From: Longimicrobiales bacterium
Lineage (GTDB): Bacteria > Gemmatimonadota > Gemmatimonadetes > Longimicrobiales > Gaopeijiaceae
Reading direction: 5' to 3'
DNA: 41,654 bases
Assembly (NCBI GenBank): GCA_028279425.1
Contig: JANQNV010000030.1
Coordinates: 1-41,654 of the forward strand
The notes under the pieces are model-generated. The model saw only the letters and a program-made list of their open reading frames with translations. It had not been told where the DNA came from and searched no databases. The position numbers were made by a program, and so were the translations under genes. How positions within the stretch are numbered: the stretch's first letter is position 1; every line of letters begins with the position of its first letter. Below, piece after piece: positions 17,184 to 25,673 of the stretch.

Positions 17184-18308
17184 CTACGGGTACCAGACCT
17201 CGGCATCCGTGGCCGAGCCCGAGGCCAGGGCGTCTTCGATCGAGATAGGGGTGACCCGAACCTCGTGGATCGTGACGTCGGTGTTGTGGGGCACGAGGCA
17301 CAACGCGCCCGATGGGTAGTCATCGCTCTCGAAGCCCTGCGCGTCCCAGTCACCGGGCTCCGGCTCCCCGTCGACCCACTGCTTGAAGCGATACCGGGTG
17401 CGCCCGTCCGGGAGGGTCACCACCTGCGTGCGCACCCGTAGCGGCACGCCGACCGCGACCCGCTCGAAATCGGGCTGAAGCAACTGCGGCTTGTCGTCCG
17501 ACTGGTCTCGGAGAATCCGCCAGCGCGAGCTGTCCGGGTCGCTGCGAACGAAGAACTCCCCCTGCGCCCCGAGGGGATACCACTTTCGCCGGGGCTGAAG
17601 TCCGTCGTCGTGGTGCCCGCGCCAGCGCATGGCGACACCGAAGTGGGTGACGTTGTACGTCGGGGGGCCCCCAGCGGGAGGTGTGAAGTCGTGAATCGTG
17701 AGACGCACATCCGCCTCGTAGTTCGTCCACGAGGAGTCCCCGAGGGTGAGGACCCGATCGTAGAAGGGTTCGGCGGTCCGGACGCCATCCGGATCGAGCC
17801 GCCATCGCCCGTCGACCACCTGAAGCACGTCCTGTAGATCGTCGACCCGACCGAAGTCGATCTCGTAGGGCAGCGGCCAGGGGCCGCCTCGAGTGACGTC
17901 GAGCGCGACCGACCGACGCGCGACCACACCGTTGTGCATGGTCGCTTCGACGACGACCTCGCTGGTGCCCTCCCCGACCTCGTGCCACGCAATCTCGGCA
18001 TTGAAGTCGCCGTCCCGCGCGAGGCGATGGAGGTCACTCCCGACGGTCAGGGGCCTCGATTCACCCCCATCGACGCGAAACGAAAGCTCCGCGACCTGAT
18101 CGGCGGGTTGTACGTCGCCGAGCACGTTGATCCACGCCTGAGGCACCCCGAGATGGCCAAACGACTGCCGCGGGCCGTACCAGAAGTCGACGACCACATC
18201 GTCGTCGGTCAACGATCGGTCGATCGGGTTGAACAGAGGCTCGCGGAAGAGCCAGGCGCCGGCCGAAACGGCGCTCAGGACGACGATCACGACGACGATC
18301 TTCTTCAC
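17184..18308 (-). CDS. Membrane-anchored protein with LamG-like beta domain
   Basis: Protein of 374 residues from the GTG at 18308, starting with a single membrane helix (VKKIVVVIVVLSAVSAGAWLF). It then has a beta-sandwich-like region (AELSFRVDGGESRPL, VVVEATMHNGVVARRSV) and a second region (GRWRLDPDGVRTAE, WTNYEADVRLTIHDF) that resembles concanavalin/LamG-like or glycoside-associated domains. It faces outward from the membrane. It is the last gene of the glycan operon, 22 bases after the third methyltransferase, so it may bind or process the polysaccharide. No catalytic motif is recognised. An in-frame start at 18446 would overlap the methyltransferase and is unlikely. Confidence 0.7.
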   Translation of the reverse strand: MKKIVVVIVVLSAVSAGAWLFREPLFNPIDRSLTDDDVVVDFWYGPRQSFGHLGVPQAWINVLGDVQPADQVAELSFRVDGGESRPLTVGSDLHRLARDGDFNAEIAWHEVGEGTSEVVVEATMHNGVVARRSVALDVTRGGPWPLPYEIDFGRVDDLQDVLQVVDGRWRLDPDGVRTAEPFYDRVLTLGDSSWTNYEADVRLTIHDFTPPAGGPPTYNVTHFGVAMRWRGHHDDGLQPRRKWYPLGAQGEFFVRSDPDSSRWRILRDQSDDKPQLLQPDFERVAVGVPLRVRTQVVTLPDGRTRYRFKQWVDGEPEPGDWDAQGFESDDYPSGALCLVPHNTDVTIHEVRVTPISIEDALASGSATDAEVWYP

Positions 18309-18330
18309 GGAGGCACCCGGGATCGAGGGG

Positions 18331-19506
18331 TCACAGGGGGACGACCGGGACACGGAGTCCGCGGCGCGAGAGATCGGCTCGGATCTCGTCGAGATAGAGC
18401 GGATTCGGGACCAGCACGCGATCGGGAGGGTCGGCCTCGAGGGCATCGGGCGCGACGACGCGGTGACCGGAGCCCGCGACGTAGCGGCCCTGTTTCCGTG
18501 GGTTGACGTCGACCACCGTACTCACGACGTCTCCCGGATCCAACACATTCAGGAAGGTGACGCCCTTCGACCCACTGCCCCACAACGCGAGACGGAGCCC
18601 CTGGGCTCGGGCCGACGCCAGGTCGTCGCTCCAGGCGTCCACGCGCTCCCGATACCGCTCCGCGAAGGGCACGACGGCGCGTGCGATCCATCGCGCGACC
18701 TCGAGCCCGTCCTCTTGGGGGGCCACGGGCCCTCCCTCGGCGAGGCGCGCGTCGACCTGAAGGTACTGGCCACCGAACGCCGTTGCGGTACGAACCGGCT
18801 CGAGGCCCGCACTCCGCACTGCCCAGCGAAACGAGACGTCGGTGAAGTAGGAGTGGTGTTCGTAGATGAGATCCCAGATGCCCCCGTGCTCGAGGGTGTA
18901 GCGCGCGTCGGGCACCTCAAGATACAGCGTCGCTCGGCTCTCCTCGCCGAGCCAATCGCGCAACTCCGCGAGAAAGCCGACCGGCTCGAGCAGGTGTTCC
19001 ATCACGTGGCGACAGCTCAGCAGGTCGACCGACATCCGGGGTACGTCGGCGTTCAGGAACCCATCGACCAGCCGAACCCGTTCGCCGAGCTCTGTCGCGG
19101 CCTCGACCTCGTCATGCGTTCGATCGAAGCCGATTCCCTCGGCATCGGCCAATTCGCAGATCAGGCGAAGGAAGTCGCCCCGACCGCATCCCACGTCGAC
19201 GATACGGCCCCCGGACAGCCCGTACGTGTCGACGAGCCGTCGCGCGAGTCCCTCGGCGAACCTCTGGAAACGCGGTGAAAAGTGGAGCGAGTTCTCGTAG
19301 GCGGGGGTGTACGCCGTCCTGGCGGCGTCGAATGCGGCGTTGAACAGGTGCGAACACCGACGGCACACCACGATGTGAATCTCGGCGCGATCGGCGGCTC
19401 GTGCTGCATCGGCGTCGGGCCAGAGCACGTTGCAGAAGACCGGAACCGCACCGAGTTCGACGACCGAGCGAGTGTCGGTCGATGCACAGACCGGGCAAGG
19501 CCTCAC
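18331..19506 (-). CDS. Sugar C-methyltransferase, third paralogue
   Basis: SAM-dependent C-methyltransferase of the TylC3/TcaB9 type, 391 residues. The order is N-terminal zinc site (CPVC at 4-7 and CRRC near 49), Rossmann methyltransferase domain with SAM motif IVDVGCGRGDFL, the catalytic-region segment YEHHSYF, and a C-terminal domain with LWGSGSKGVTFLN and DVNPRKQGRYVAGSGH. Family members methylate C3 of 4-keto-6-deoxy nucleotide sugars. The GTG start overlaps the previous gene by 4 bases. It is closer by eye to the second paralogue than to the first, suggesting local duplication followed by specialisation. Confidence 0.87.
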   Translation of the reverse strand: MRPCPVCASTDTRSVVELGAVPVFCNVLWPDADAARAADRAEIHIVVCRRCSHLFNAAFDAARTAYTPAYENSLHFSPRFQRFAEGLARRLVDTYGLSGGRIVDVGCGRGDFLRLICELADAEGIGFDRTHDEVEAATELGERVRLVDGFLNADVPRMSVDLLSCRHVMEHLLEPVGFLAELRDWLGEESRATLYLEVPDARYTLEHGGIWDLIYEHHSYFTDVSFRWAVRSAGLEPVRTATAFGGQYLQVDARLAEGGPVAPQEDGLEVARWIARAVVPFAERYRERVDAWSDDLASARAQGLRLALWGSGSKGVTFLNVLDPGDVVSTVVDVNPRKQGRYVAGSGHRVVAPDALEADPPDRVLVPNPLYLDEIRADLSRRGLRVPVVPL

Positions 19507-20684
19507 AGGGCGACCAACTCGGGGGCGAGGCCAAGACGCCCGAGGTCGTCTGAAATCTCATCCACGTACAGGCGATTCAATACGACGACGACATCGGGGC
19601 GAAGGTCGACCAACGCCGCTGGCGCCACGATCGGCTGCCCCGTCCCGGGCATGAAGTGACCGTGCCGGTGGGGATTGATGTCGACCACGTGTGCGACGGC
19701 CGGGGTGCGAAGGGTCGAGAGGAACGAGACGGCCTTGGAGCCCGATCCCCAGAGCACGACCCGACGACCCGCGAGGGACCACTGATCCAGCCGACTCTGC
19801 CACTCGTCGAGCCGGGCGGCGCAACGCGTGGCGAAGGACTCGACCGCCTCGAGATGGCGGTCGAGCTCGGCGGCGGAGTCGTATCTCGCCCCCTCTTCGG
19901 GGAGTGGTGCGACGTCGGCGACCATGGTCAGGTACTGGCCGCCGTAGACGGACTCCAGCGCGATCGGACGAAGCCCGACCTCATGCGCGAGGCGGGCGAG
20001 CGAAACCGGCGCGAAATAGGCACAGTGTTCGTAGTAGAGGTCTTCGAACGCACAGTCCTCGAGGATTCGTGTGACGTCGGGCACCTGGACGAATACGAGC
20101 GCGTCGGGCCGATTTGCGGCCACCCGTCGCATCGCCGCCATCAGAGGCCGCGGCTCGTGGATATGCTCCAGCGTCATCTTGCAGACCACGAAGTCGGCCT
20201 CCATCGCCCCGTCGGCGGCCGTGAAGAACCGCGTCTCCACCTCGACGCTCCCCCGAGAGGGACGTACCGCGCGAGCCGGGTCGAAACTCGGATCGAAGCC
20301 GACGCAGCGGTTGGCGCCCGTCTCGGCGAGGAGTGCCAGGAACTCACCCTTCCCGCAGCCGATCTCGATGACGTCGCGCTCGTGAACACCGAAGCGCTCG
20401 ACCAGGTCGAGCGCGAGAGATTCGTGGAACCGGTTGAAGGTCGCTGAAAACGCCTGGGTCTCCTCGTAGCGACCCGAGTACTCGGTTCGCGAGGGGTCGA
20501 AGGCGACGTTGGCGATGAACCCGCAGTCGCCACAGCACGACAAGCTCAGATCTCCCCGAGGATACGCGCGTGCGGAGTCCGGGGTGGGCAGCAGGATGCA
20601 GCTGTTCGTCGGAACGGCACGGGCTTCGAAGAAGGGTGCCATGTCGAACGCACCGCAGACGGCGCAGGGGGCGGACACGGTCAC
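19503..20684 (-). CDS. Sugar C-methyltransferase, second paralogue
   Basis: SAM-dependent C-methyltransferase of 393 residues, same domain plan as its neighbours: zinc site (CAVC, then CGDC), SAM motif VIEIGCGKGEFLALL, YYEHCAYFAPVSLARL with the conserved Tyr and Glu-His, and a C-terminal domain with LWGSGSKAVSFLS and DINPHRHGHFMPGTGQ. The GTG at 20684 overlaps the first paralogue's stop (GTGA), and its own stop overlaps the third, so all three are translationally coupled. All four zinc cysteines and the Glu-His pair are retained, so there is no sign that this copy is dead. Confidence 0.87.
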   Translation of the reverse strand: MTVSAPCAVCGAFDMAPFFEARAVPTNSCILLPTPDSARAYPRGDLSLSCCGDCGFIANVAFDPSRTEYSGRYEETQAFSATFNRFHESLALDLVERFGVHERDVIEIGCGKGEFLALLAETGANRCVGFDPSFDPARAVRPSRGSVEVETRFFTAADGAMEADFVVCKMTLEHIHEPRPLMAAMRRVAANRPDALVFVQVPDVTRILEDCAFEDLYYEHCAYFAPVSLARLAHEVGLRPIALESVYGGQYLTMVADVAPLPEEGARYDSAAELDRHLEAVESFATRCAARLDEWQSRLDQWSLAGRRVVLWGSGSKAVSFLSTLRTPAVAHVVDINPHRHGHFMPGTGQPIVAPAALVDLRPDVVVVLNRLYVDEISDDLGRLGLAPELVAL

Positions 20685-21910
20685 ACGATGCGGGGTTCCG
20701 GTACGGGCACGATGAAGCGCCCGCCGCGCGCACGATACTCCGCCTGCTGCTCCATGATCTCGTCGGCGAAGTTCCACGCGAGCAGAAGAAGGTGGTCCGG
20801 CTGTTCTGCGAGGAGTCGTTCCGGCGCGTGGATCGGTAGGTGCTGGCCGGGCATGTATCGGCCCTGCTTGTGCACGTTGCGGTCGACCACGAAGTCCACC
20901 AGGTCGGGTCCGATCCCGACGTAGTTGATCAGGGTGCTGCCCTTCGCCGCAGCCCCGTAGGCCGCGATTCGCCGACCTTCGGCCCGCAGCCCCCGAAGCA
21001 TCGTGGAGAGGCGGGTCCGCACCTCGTCGACACGTCGGTGGAAATCGCGGTAGAACTCGGCCCGGTCCATGCCGACCCTGCGCTCTTCCGTGAGTAGAGC
21101 GTCGACCGCCGGTCGCCGGGACTCGCCACGAGACACGAAAAGGCGCAGCGACCCACCGTGGATCGCGAGCTCCCGCAGGTCGTAGAGGATCAAACCATGG
21201 CGGGAGAACAGGTGGTCGAGGGCGGTGACGGAGAAATAGCAGAGGTGCTCGTGGTAGATCGTGTCGAACTCGCAGTGCGCGATCAGATCGCGGAGGTAGG
21301 GCACCTCGATCACCGCGACACCGTCGGGCTTCAGGAGTGCCGCGATCGCCGAGACGAACCCGTTCGTGTCGGCCACGTGCGCGAGCACGTTGTTGGCGTG
21401 GATCACGTCGGCGCGACGGCCCTCGGCCACGAGTTCGTCGGCGAGGGAGCGGGTGAAGAAGGTGTTGATCGTCGGCACCCCCCGCTCGGCCGCGGCCGTA
21501 GCGGGTCCTTCGGCGGGATCGATGCCGAGCACGGGAATCCCATGTTCGCGGTAGACGGCGAGCAGGTACCCGTCGTTGCTGGCCGGCTCGACCACGAAGG
21601 AATCGGGGCCCAGCCCGCGCTCCGCGATGACGTCGTCGACGTTTCGTCGCGTGTGCTCCATCAGGGCCGGCGAAAACGACGAATAATACGGATAGTCGTC
21701 CTGGAAGAGCGTCTCGGGTTCCACGGTCTCGAGGATCTGGACCAGGGTACACTGCGGACAAAACGCCACTTCGAGGGGGTACGTCGGCTCGCGCTCGCCG
21801 CCTCCGGGGTCGGAGACCAGACGGTCGGCCAGAGGCGTCCGGCCGAGATCGAGAAACACCTCGAGATCCGTCGCCCCACACACCCGACATCCCACGGTGC
21901 TCGGGGTCAT
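20681..21910 (-). CDS. Sugar C-methyltransferase, first paralogue
   Basis: SAM-dependent C-methyltransferase of 409 residues, the most canonical of the three. Visible are the zinc site CRVCG and CPQC, PYYSSFSPALMEH, the SAM-binding VEPASNDGYLL, ANNVLAHVADTNGFV, and the catalytic-region segment YHEHLCYFSVTAL. The C-terminal domain follows with YGAAAKGSTLINY and DRNVHKQGRYMPGQ. Enzymes of this family add a methyl group to C3 of a 4-ketohexose nucleotide. The ATG overlaps the SDR gene stop by 4 bases and the 3' end overlaps the second paralogue by 4. Confidence 0.9.
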   Translation of the reverse strand: MTPSTVGCRVCGATDLEVFLDLGRTPLADRLVSDPGGGEREPTYPLEVAFCPQCTLVQILETVEPETLFQDDYPYYSSFSPALMEHTRRNVDDVIAERGLGPDSFVVEPASNDGYLLAVYREHGIPVLGIDPAEGPATAAAERGVPTINTFFTRSLADELVAEGRRADVIHANNVLAHVADTNGFVSAIAALLKPDGVAVIEVPYLRDLIAHCEFDTIYHEHLCYFSVTALDHLFSRHGLILYDLRELAIHGGSLRLFVSRGESRRPAVDALLTEERRVGMDRAEFYRDFHRRVDEVRTRLSTMLRGLRAEGRRIAAYGAAAKGSTLINYVGIGPDLVDFVVDRNVHKQGRYMPGQHLPIHAPERLLAEQPDHLLLLAWNFADEIMEQQAEYRARGGRFIVPVPEPRIV

Positions 21911-22938
21911 CGAACGTCGACCCGCCGCAGGTCGCCGTCGAGCACGCCATCCGACATGAGCTTCTTCACGTGCGCGATCCGCTTGAAGCGGTCGCCCTCG
22001 AAGGCGTCGACCGTCAGCTCGGTGCCCTCGAAGGCCTCGTGCAGCTGTTCCACACCCCGACGGGCCGTCCACTGCGGCTTGAACGCATGCAGGTCTCGGG
22101 CGATTCGGCCGCAGTCGACCCGGTAGCAGCGCGTGTCCGGACCCGCGTCCGGCGCAAAGTCCACTCGGCAGTTCGGTACCACGTCGGCCACGAGATCGGC
22201 GAGTTCGCGGATCCGGTAGTTTTCGGTGGTCGTGCCTACGTTGAAGGCCTGATCGTGCACCGCCTCCACCGGCGATTCGAGTACCGCCAGGTAGGCGCGC
22301 GCGATGTCCTCGACGTGGACGATCGGACGCCACGGAGTCCCATCACTCTTCAGATAGACCCGTCCCGTGGTGTAGGCCCACGCCGTGAGGTTGTTCAGCA
22401 CGAGGTCGAACCGCAGGCGAGGCGAGACCCCGTACGCGGTCGAGGCCCTCAAGTAGGTCGGGTGGAAGGTGGCGTCGGCCAACTGCGTGAGCGCCTCTTC
22501 GACGCGCACCTTCGACGCACCGTAGGGCGTGACGGGGTTGAAGTGCGCACCCTCGTCGAGGAATCCGTCTCCGGCCGCGCCGTAGGTACTACACGACGAG
22601 GCGAACACGAATCGCTCCACTCCGGCGGCCTTGGCCAACCGAGCCAGCCGCACGCTCGCGTCGACGTTGATCGCGTGCGTCAGCTCGGGCCGGTAGTCGC
22701 CCAGGGGATCGTTGGAGAGGGCCGCCAGGTGAACCACGGCGTCGAAGCCGGCCAGATCGCCCGGCGCCACGTCGCGAACGTCCTTGCGCTGTTCGGGCAC
22801 CTCGGTGAGTGCTCCCTCGAAGGTGCACGCCGCATACAGGTCGCTGTCGAGTCCCTCGACCTCGTGTCCGGCGTCCAGCAAGAGGGGAACGAGCACCGAG
22901 CCGATGTAGCCTCGATGACCGGTTACGAGTATACGCAT
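21907..22938 (-). CDS. NAD-dependent epimerase/dehydratase (extended SDR)
   Basis: Extended SDR enzyme of 343 residues acting on a nucleotide sugar. N-terminal MRILVTGHRGYIGSVL binds NAD; the catalytic Ser region is ASSCSTYG and the Tyr-Lys pair is in YGASK. The GGAGG ribosome binding site lies six bases before the ATG at 22938, two bases after the cytidylyltransferase stop. The sequence does not look like RfbG (CDP-glucose 4,6-dehydratase), which has GFKG at the nucleotide loop, so I call it only an epimerase/dehydratase. By position it probably acts on the CDP-sugar before or after C-methylation. Confidence 0.85.
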   Translation of the reverse strand: MRILVTGHRGYIGSVLVPLLLDAGHEVEGLDSDLYAACTFEGALTEVPEQRKDVRDVAPGDLAGFDAVVHLAALSNDPLGDYRPELTHAINVDASVRLARLAKAAGVERFVFASSCSTYGAAGDGFLDEGAHFNPVTPYGASKVRVEEALTQLADATFHPTYLRASTAYGVSPRLRFDLVLNNLTAWAYTTGRVYLKSDGTPWRPIVHVEDIARAYLAVLESPVEAVHDQAFNVGTTTENYRIRELADLVADVVPNCRVDFAPDAGPDTRCYRVDCGRIARDLHAFKPQWTARRGVEQLHEAFEGTELTVDAFEGDRFKRIAHVKKLMSDGVLDGDLRRVDVR

Positions 22939-22940
22939 CG

Positions 22941-23711
22941 CTACCTCCAGCTCTTCCAGGGCGCCTCGCCGGACGCCCAGAGCTGCTCCAGTATGTGTTT
23001 CTCGCGCAGCGTATCCATACACTGCCAGAAGTCGTCGTGTCGGTACGCCATGAGTTCACCTTCGGCGGCGAGCCGGCGCAGCGGTTCGTGCTCCCACATG
23101 ACGTGATCGCCCTCGATGTAGTCGAAGACGGCGGGTTCCAGCACGAAGAAGGCGCCGTTGATCCAACCTTCGGCGGTCTGCGGCTTCTCGGTGAACTCCA
23201 CGACGCGGTCGCCCTCGAACGCCAGGTGGCCGTAGCGAGCTGGCGGGCGCACGGCGGTGACCGTCGCGAGCCGCCCGTGCTGGCGATGGAACGCGAGCAG
23301 CGCGTCGAGATCGACGTTCGAAACGCCGTCACCCCAGGTGAGCATGAAAGGCTCGTCGCCGATCCAGGGAGCCAGCCGCTTGATGCGCCCACCCGTCATG
23401 GTCTGGAGACCGGTCTCGACGAGATGGACGGTCCAATCCGGGGCACAATCGTCGTGCGCGATCACCTCACCCGACGCCGTCCGCAAGGTGAGGTCGCCCT
23501 CCGTCGACGAGAAGTCGCGCATCCAGCGCTTGATGTAGTCGCCCTTGTAGCCGAGGGCGATGAGAAACTCGTCGTGCCCGAAACCGGCATAGTGCATCAT
23601 GATGTGCCACAGGATCGGTCGCCCGCCGATCTCGACCATGGGCTTGGGCCGCACCTCGGTTTCTTCGGCGAGCCGCGTCCCGAACCCACCGGCGAGGATC
23701 GCGACCTTCAT
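22941..23711 (-). CDS. rfbF: Glucose-1-phosphate cytidylyltransferase
   Basis: Enzyme of 256 residues making CDP-glucose from CTP and glucose-1-phosphate, the entry step to CDP-dideoxy and CDP-branched sugars. The nucleotide site MKVAILAGGFGTRLAEET with RPKPMVEIGGRPILWHIM, the DDCAPDWTVHLVETG segment, LTWGDGVSNVDL (metal-binding Asp) and EKPQTAEGWINGAFFV are as in RfbF. Length matches the family (about 257). The ATG overlaps the glycosyltransferase stop (ATGA). Confidence 0.93.
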   Translation of the reverse strand: MKVAILAGGFGTRLAEETEVRPKPMVEIGGRPILWHIMMHYAGFGHDEFLIALGYKGDYIKRWMRDFSSTEGDLTLRTASGEVIAHDDCAPDWTVHLVETGLQTMTGGRIKRLAPWIGDEPFMLTWGDGVSNVDLDALLAFHRQHGRLATVTAVRPPARYGHLAFEGDRVVEFTEKPQTAEGWINGAFFVLEPAVFDYIEGDHVMWEHEPLRRLAAEGELMAYRHDDFWQCMDTLREKHILEQLWASGEAPWKSWR

Positions 23712-24697
23712 GACCGCCTCCCGGAGCCCTGCGGCGGCCAACCCGGCGGGGTCGCCGACGATGCGGCCGAGCGACGTCCGCGCCCCGAGGCGCGCTTGAG
23801 ACCGTCGACCACCGCGCGACCCGGCCCGGTTCTCCGCAGGAGAGACTTCGCGGCCTCGAACAGGTCCACCGGGTAGTCTTCGGCGTGGTAGCGAACGTAT
23901 CGCCGGATCGCACCGAAGCAGGTGCGCCGGTCCTCGCGAGAGAGGTCGTGCCGCGACACCGCGCGCAGCAGTTCCCGCGTCATGCGCCACGTGGGGAAGT
24001 CGATGCTGCCGGCCTTCGCGGCGTCGAACCACCCGAGACGCTCCCACTTGTCATAGGCGTTCTGCGACGTCTCGGGATGCTCATACCGCCAGAACAGGGT
24101 CTCGGGCACCTCGGCAAGGCGCCCCAGCAGGGCCAACTCGGCCACGAGTACGGTATCGGAACCGACGTACCGATCCATCAGACGAGTGCGCGACAGTGTG
24201 CTGGCCCGAATCACCCCGAAGACGAAGAGGTTGAAGCCCCCCATCACCACCGCGAACCGCGCACCGGGCCGGTCCGATCCGATCTCCGGCGGGCTCTCCA
24301 GATGTCGCTTGAAGCTGCCGTCGGCGTAGACCTCGTCGGACTGCGTGTGGCAGACCACGACGCCCGGATCGTCCTTCAATACCCCGAGGCAGGCCTCGAC
24401 GAAGCGGGGGTCGCACAAGTCGTCGTGCGCGGCCCACTTGAAGTACTCGCCCCGCGCCAGGTGGAACGATCGATCGAAGTTCCACGACGCACCCCGGTTG
24501 ACATCGCTCGGGTGGAAGCTGACGCGGGGGTCCTTGGCGGCCCACTCACGGCAAATTTCGGGCGAACGATCCGTCGATGCGTTGTCGCACAACAGGAGTT
24601 CGATGTCCTCGTACGTCTGCGACAAGAACGACTCGATCGTCCGATCGAGGAAGGCCTCCCCGTTGTAGACGGGCAGGCCGATGCTGACGAGGCTCAT
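23708..24697 (-). CDS. Family 2 glycosyltransferase
   Basis: GT-A-fold glycosyltransferase of 329 residues. N-terminal LVSIGLPVYNGEAFLDRTIESFLSQT is the nucleotide-sugar domain, with CDNASTDRS and the WAAHDDL segment carrying the metal-binding acidic motif. The C-terminal third is basic and low in complexity (RASGRGRRSAASSATPPG), which may be a membrane-associated tail. It is the first gene of the seven-gene operon and overlaps rfbF by 4 bases. A TATTCT at 24774-24769 on the minus strand is a possible -10 element. Donor and acceptor sugars cannot be told from sequence. Confidence 0.9.
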   Translation of the reverse strand: MSLVSIGLPVYNGEAFLDRTIESFLSQTYEDIELLLCDNASTDRSPEICREWAAKDPRVSFHPSDVNRGASWNFDRSFHLARGEYFKWAAHDDLCDPRFVEACLGVLKDDPGVVVCHTQSDEVYADGSFKRHLESPPEIGSDRPGARFAVVMGGFNLFVFGVIRASTLSRTRLMDRYVGSDTVLVAELALLGRLAEVPETLFWRYEHPETSQNAYDKWERLGWFDAAKAGSIDFPTWRMTRELLRAVSRHDLSREDRRTCFGAIRRYVRYHAEDYPVDLFEAAKSLLRRTGPGRAVVDGLKRASGRGRRSAASSATPPGWPPQGSGRRS

Positions 24698-24791
24698 GGA
24701 TACACGTCGAAGCGATGGGTGCGGGGAGGATGCACCCGGGTAGTATCGGCAGGCGAGCTACGCCCTTCAGAATAGGCTGCGCGACGGCCGG

Positions 24792-25544
24792 CTACCAGAC
24801 CCCGAGGGCCTCGAGCTGCGCGATGGCCTGATCGGCCCAACCCCGGTTTGCGGCAGGGCTGGCTGGGCTGGGGTGCAGGACGCGGCCGACTCGCGGCGCG
24901 CCGACGCTCCGGGAGGCCTCACCCTCGAGGATCCGTCGCGCGCACCGCTCCGCGAATGCCCCGATGCCGACGACCCAACGAGGGCGCGCGACCTCGATGA
25001 TCCGCGCCAGATGTCGATCGCAGGCTCGTTCCAGCGGGATTCGCTCCGCCGCCGGTAGCTTGTCGGGGGTGCGGTTTCGCCCGCTCGCCTCCATGAAGAC
25101 CAAGGGACAGTAGTTCATCACCACGTGTTGCGCGGCGAAGCCGTCGAGCGCACCGAACCGAGCGGCGACGAGCCCCCACAGCCGGCGCCCCGACACCTCG
25201 CTGCGACCGCACGCGAGCCCCTCGATCGGCCGCTTGGGATGCTCGACCTCGGGGCGACCGACCTCACCCTCGAGCCCCATCCAGTCCCGTACGGTCGCCA
25301 CCTCTCCGAAGGGGACACCCGTCTGGGCCATGCCCCACGGCCCTGGGTTCATGCCCAGAAACAAGACGCTGCCCTGCGCTCGAGGCGCGGCCCGCCGCAG
25401 ATAGGCTGCGTGCATCGACCACGCATACGCGAGGGGGTTGTAGACGTGGGTGACCGGCTCGGCAAACGTCAGCTCGGCCACATCGTCTCGCAGGGCGCGA
25501 GCGGCGTCGACGAACGCCTCCGGTAGGGCGAGACGGGGGGCCAT
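24792..25544 (-). CDS. SMUG1-type uracil-DNA glycosylase
   Basis: Base-excision repair enzyme of the single-strand-selective uracil-DNA glycosylase (SMUG1) family, 250 residues. The motif GMNPGPWGM (64-72) supplies the catalytic Asn and HPSPAS (from 224) the conserved His; VPFGEVATVRDW and MNYCPLVFM also fit. The usual motif is GMNPGPFGM, so Trp replaces Phe here. The ATG at 25544 gives a family-length protein; an upstream start at 25592 is possible. It sits just upstream of the glycan operon on the same strand, with a 94-base gap, and is divergent from the multicopper oxidase gene. Confidence 0.9.
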   Translation of the reverse strand: MAPRLALPEAFVDAARALRDDVAELTFAEPVTHVYNPLAYAWSMHAAYLRRAAPRAQGSVLFLGMNPGPWGMAQTGVPFGEVATVRDWMGLEGEVGRPEVEHPKRPIEGLACGRSEVSGRRLWGLVAARFGALDGFAAQHVVMNYCPLVFMEASGRNRTPDKLPAAERIPLERACDRHLARIIEVARPRWVVGIGAFAERCARRILEGEASRSVGAPRVGRVLHPSPASPAANRGWADQAIAQLEALGVW

Positions 25545-25673
25545 GCGTGAAGCTCGGTGAGGAGAAGGTGTGTCGGGATGGAACGATCCCACCGTCGGGG
25601 TCGACGTGCAAATGGGGTCGGGTGTCCGGCGCCGGCCCTTGCCGGGGCCGACCCGCCGCCCCTATCACACAGC

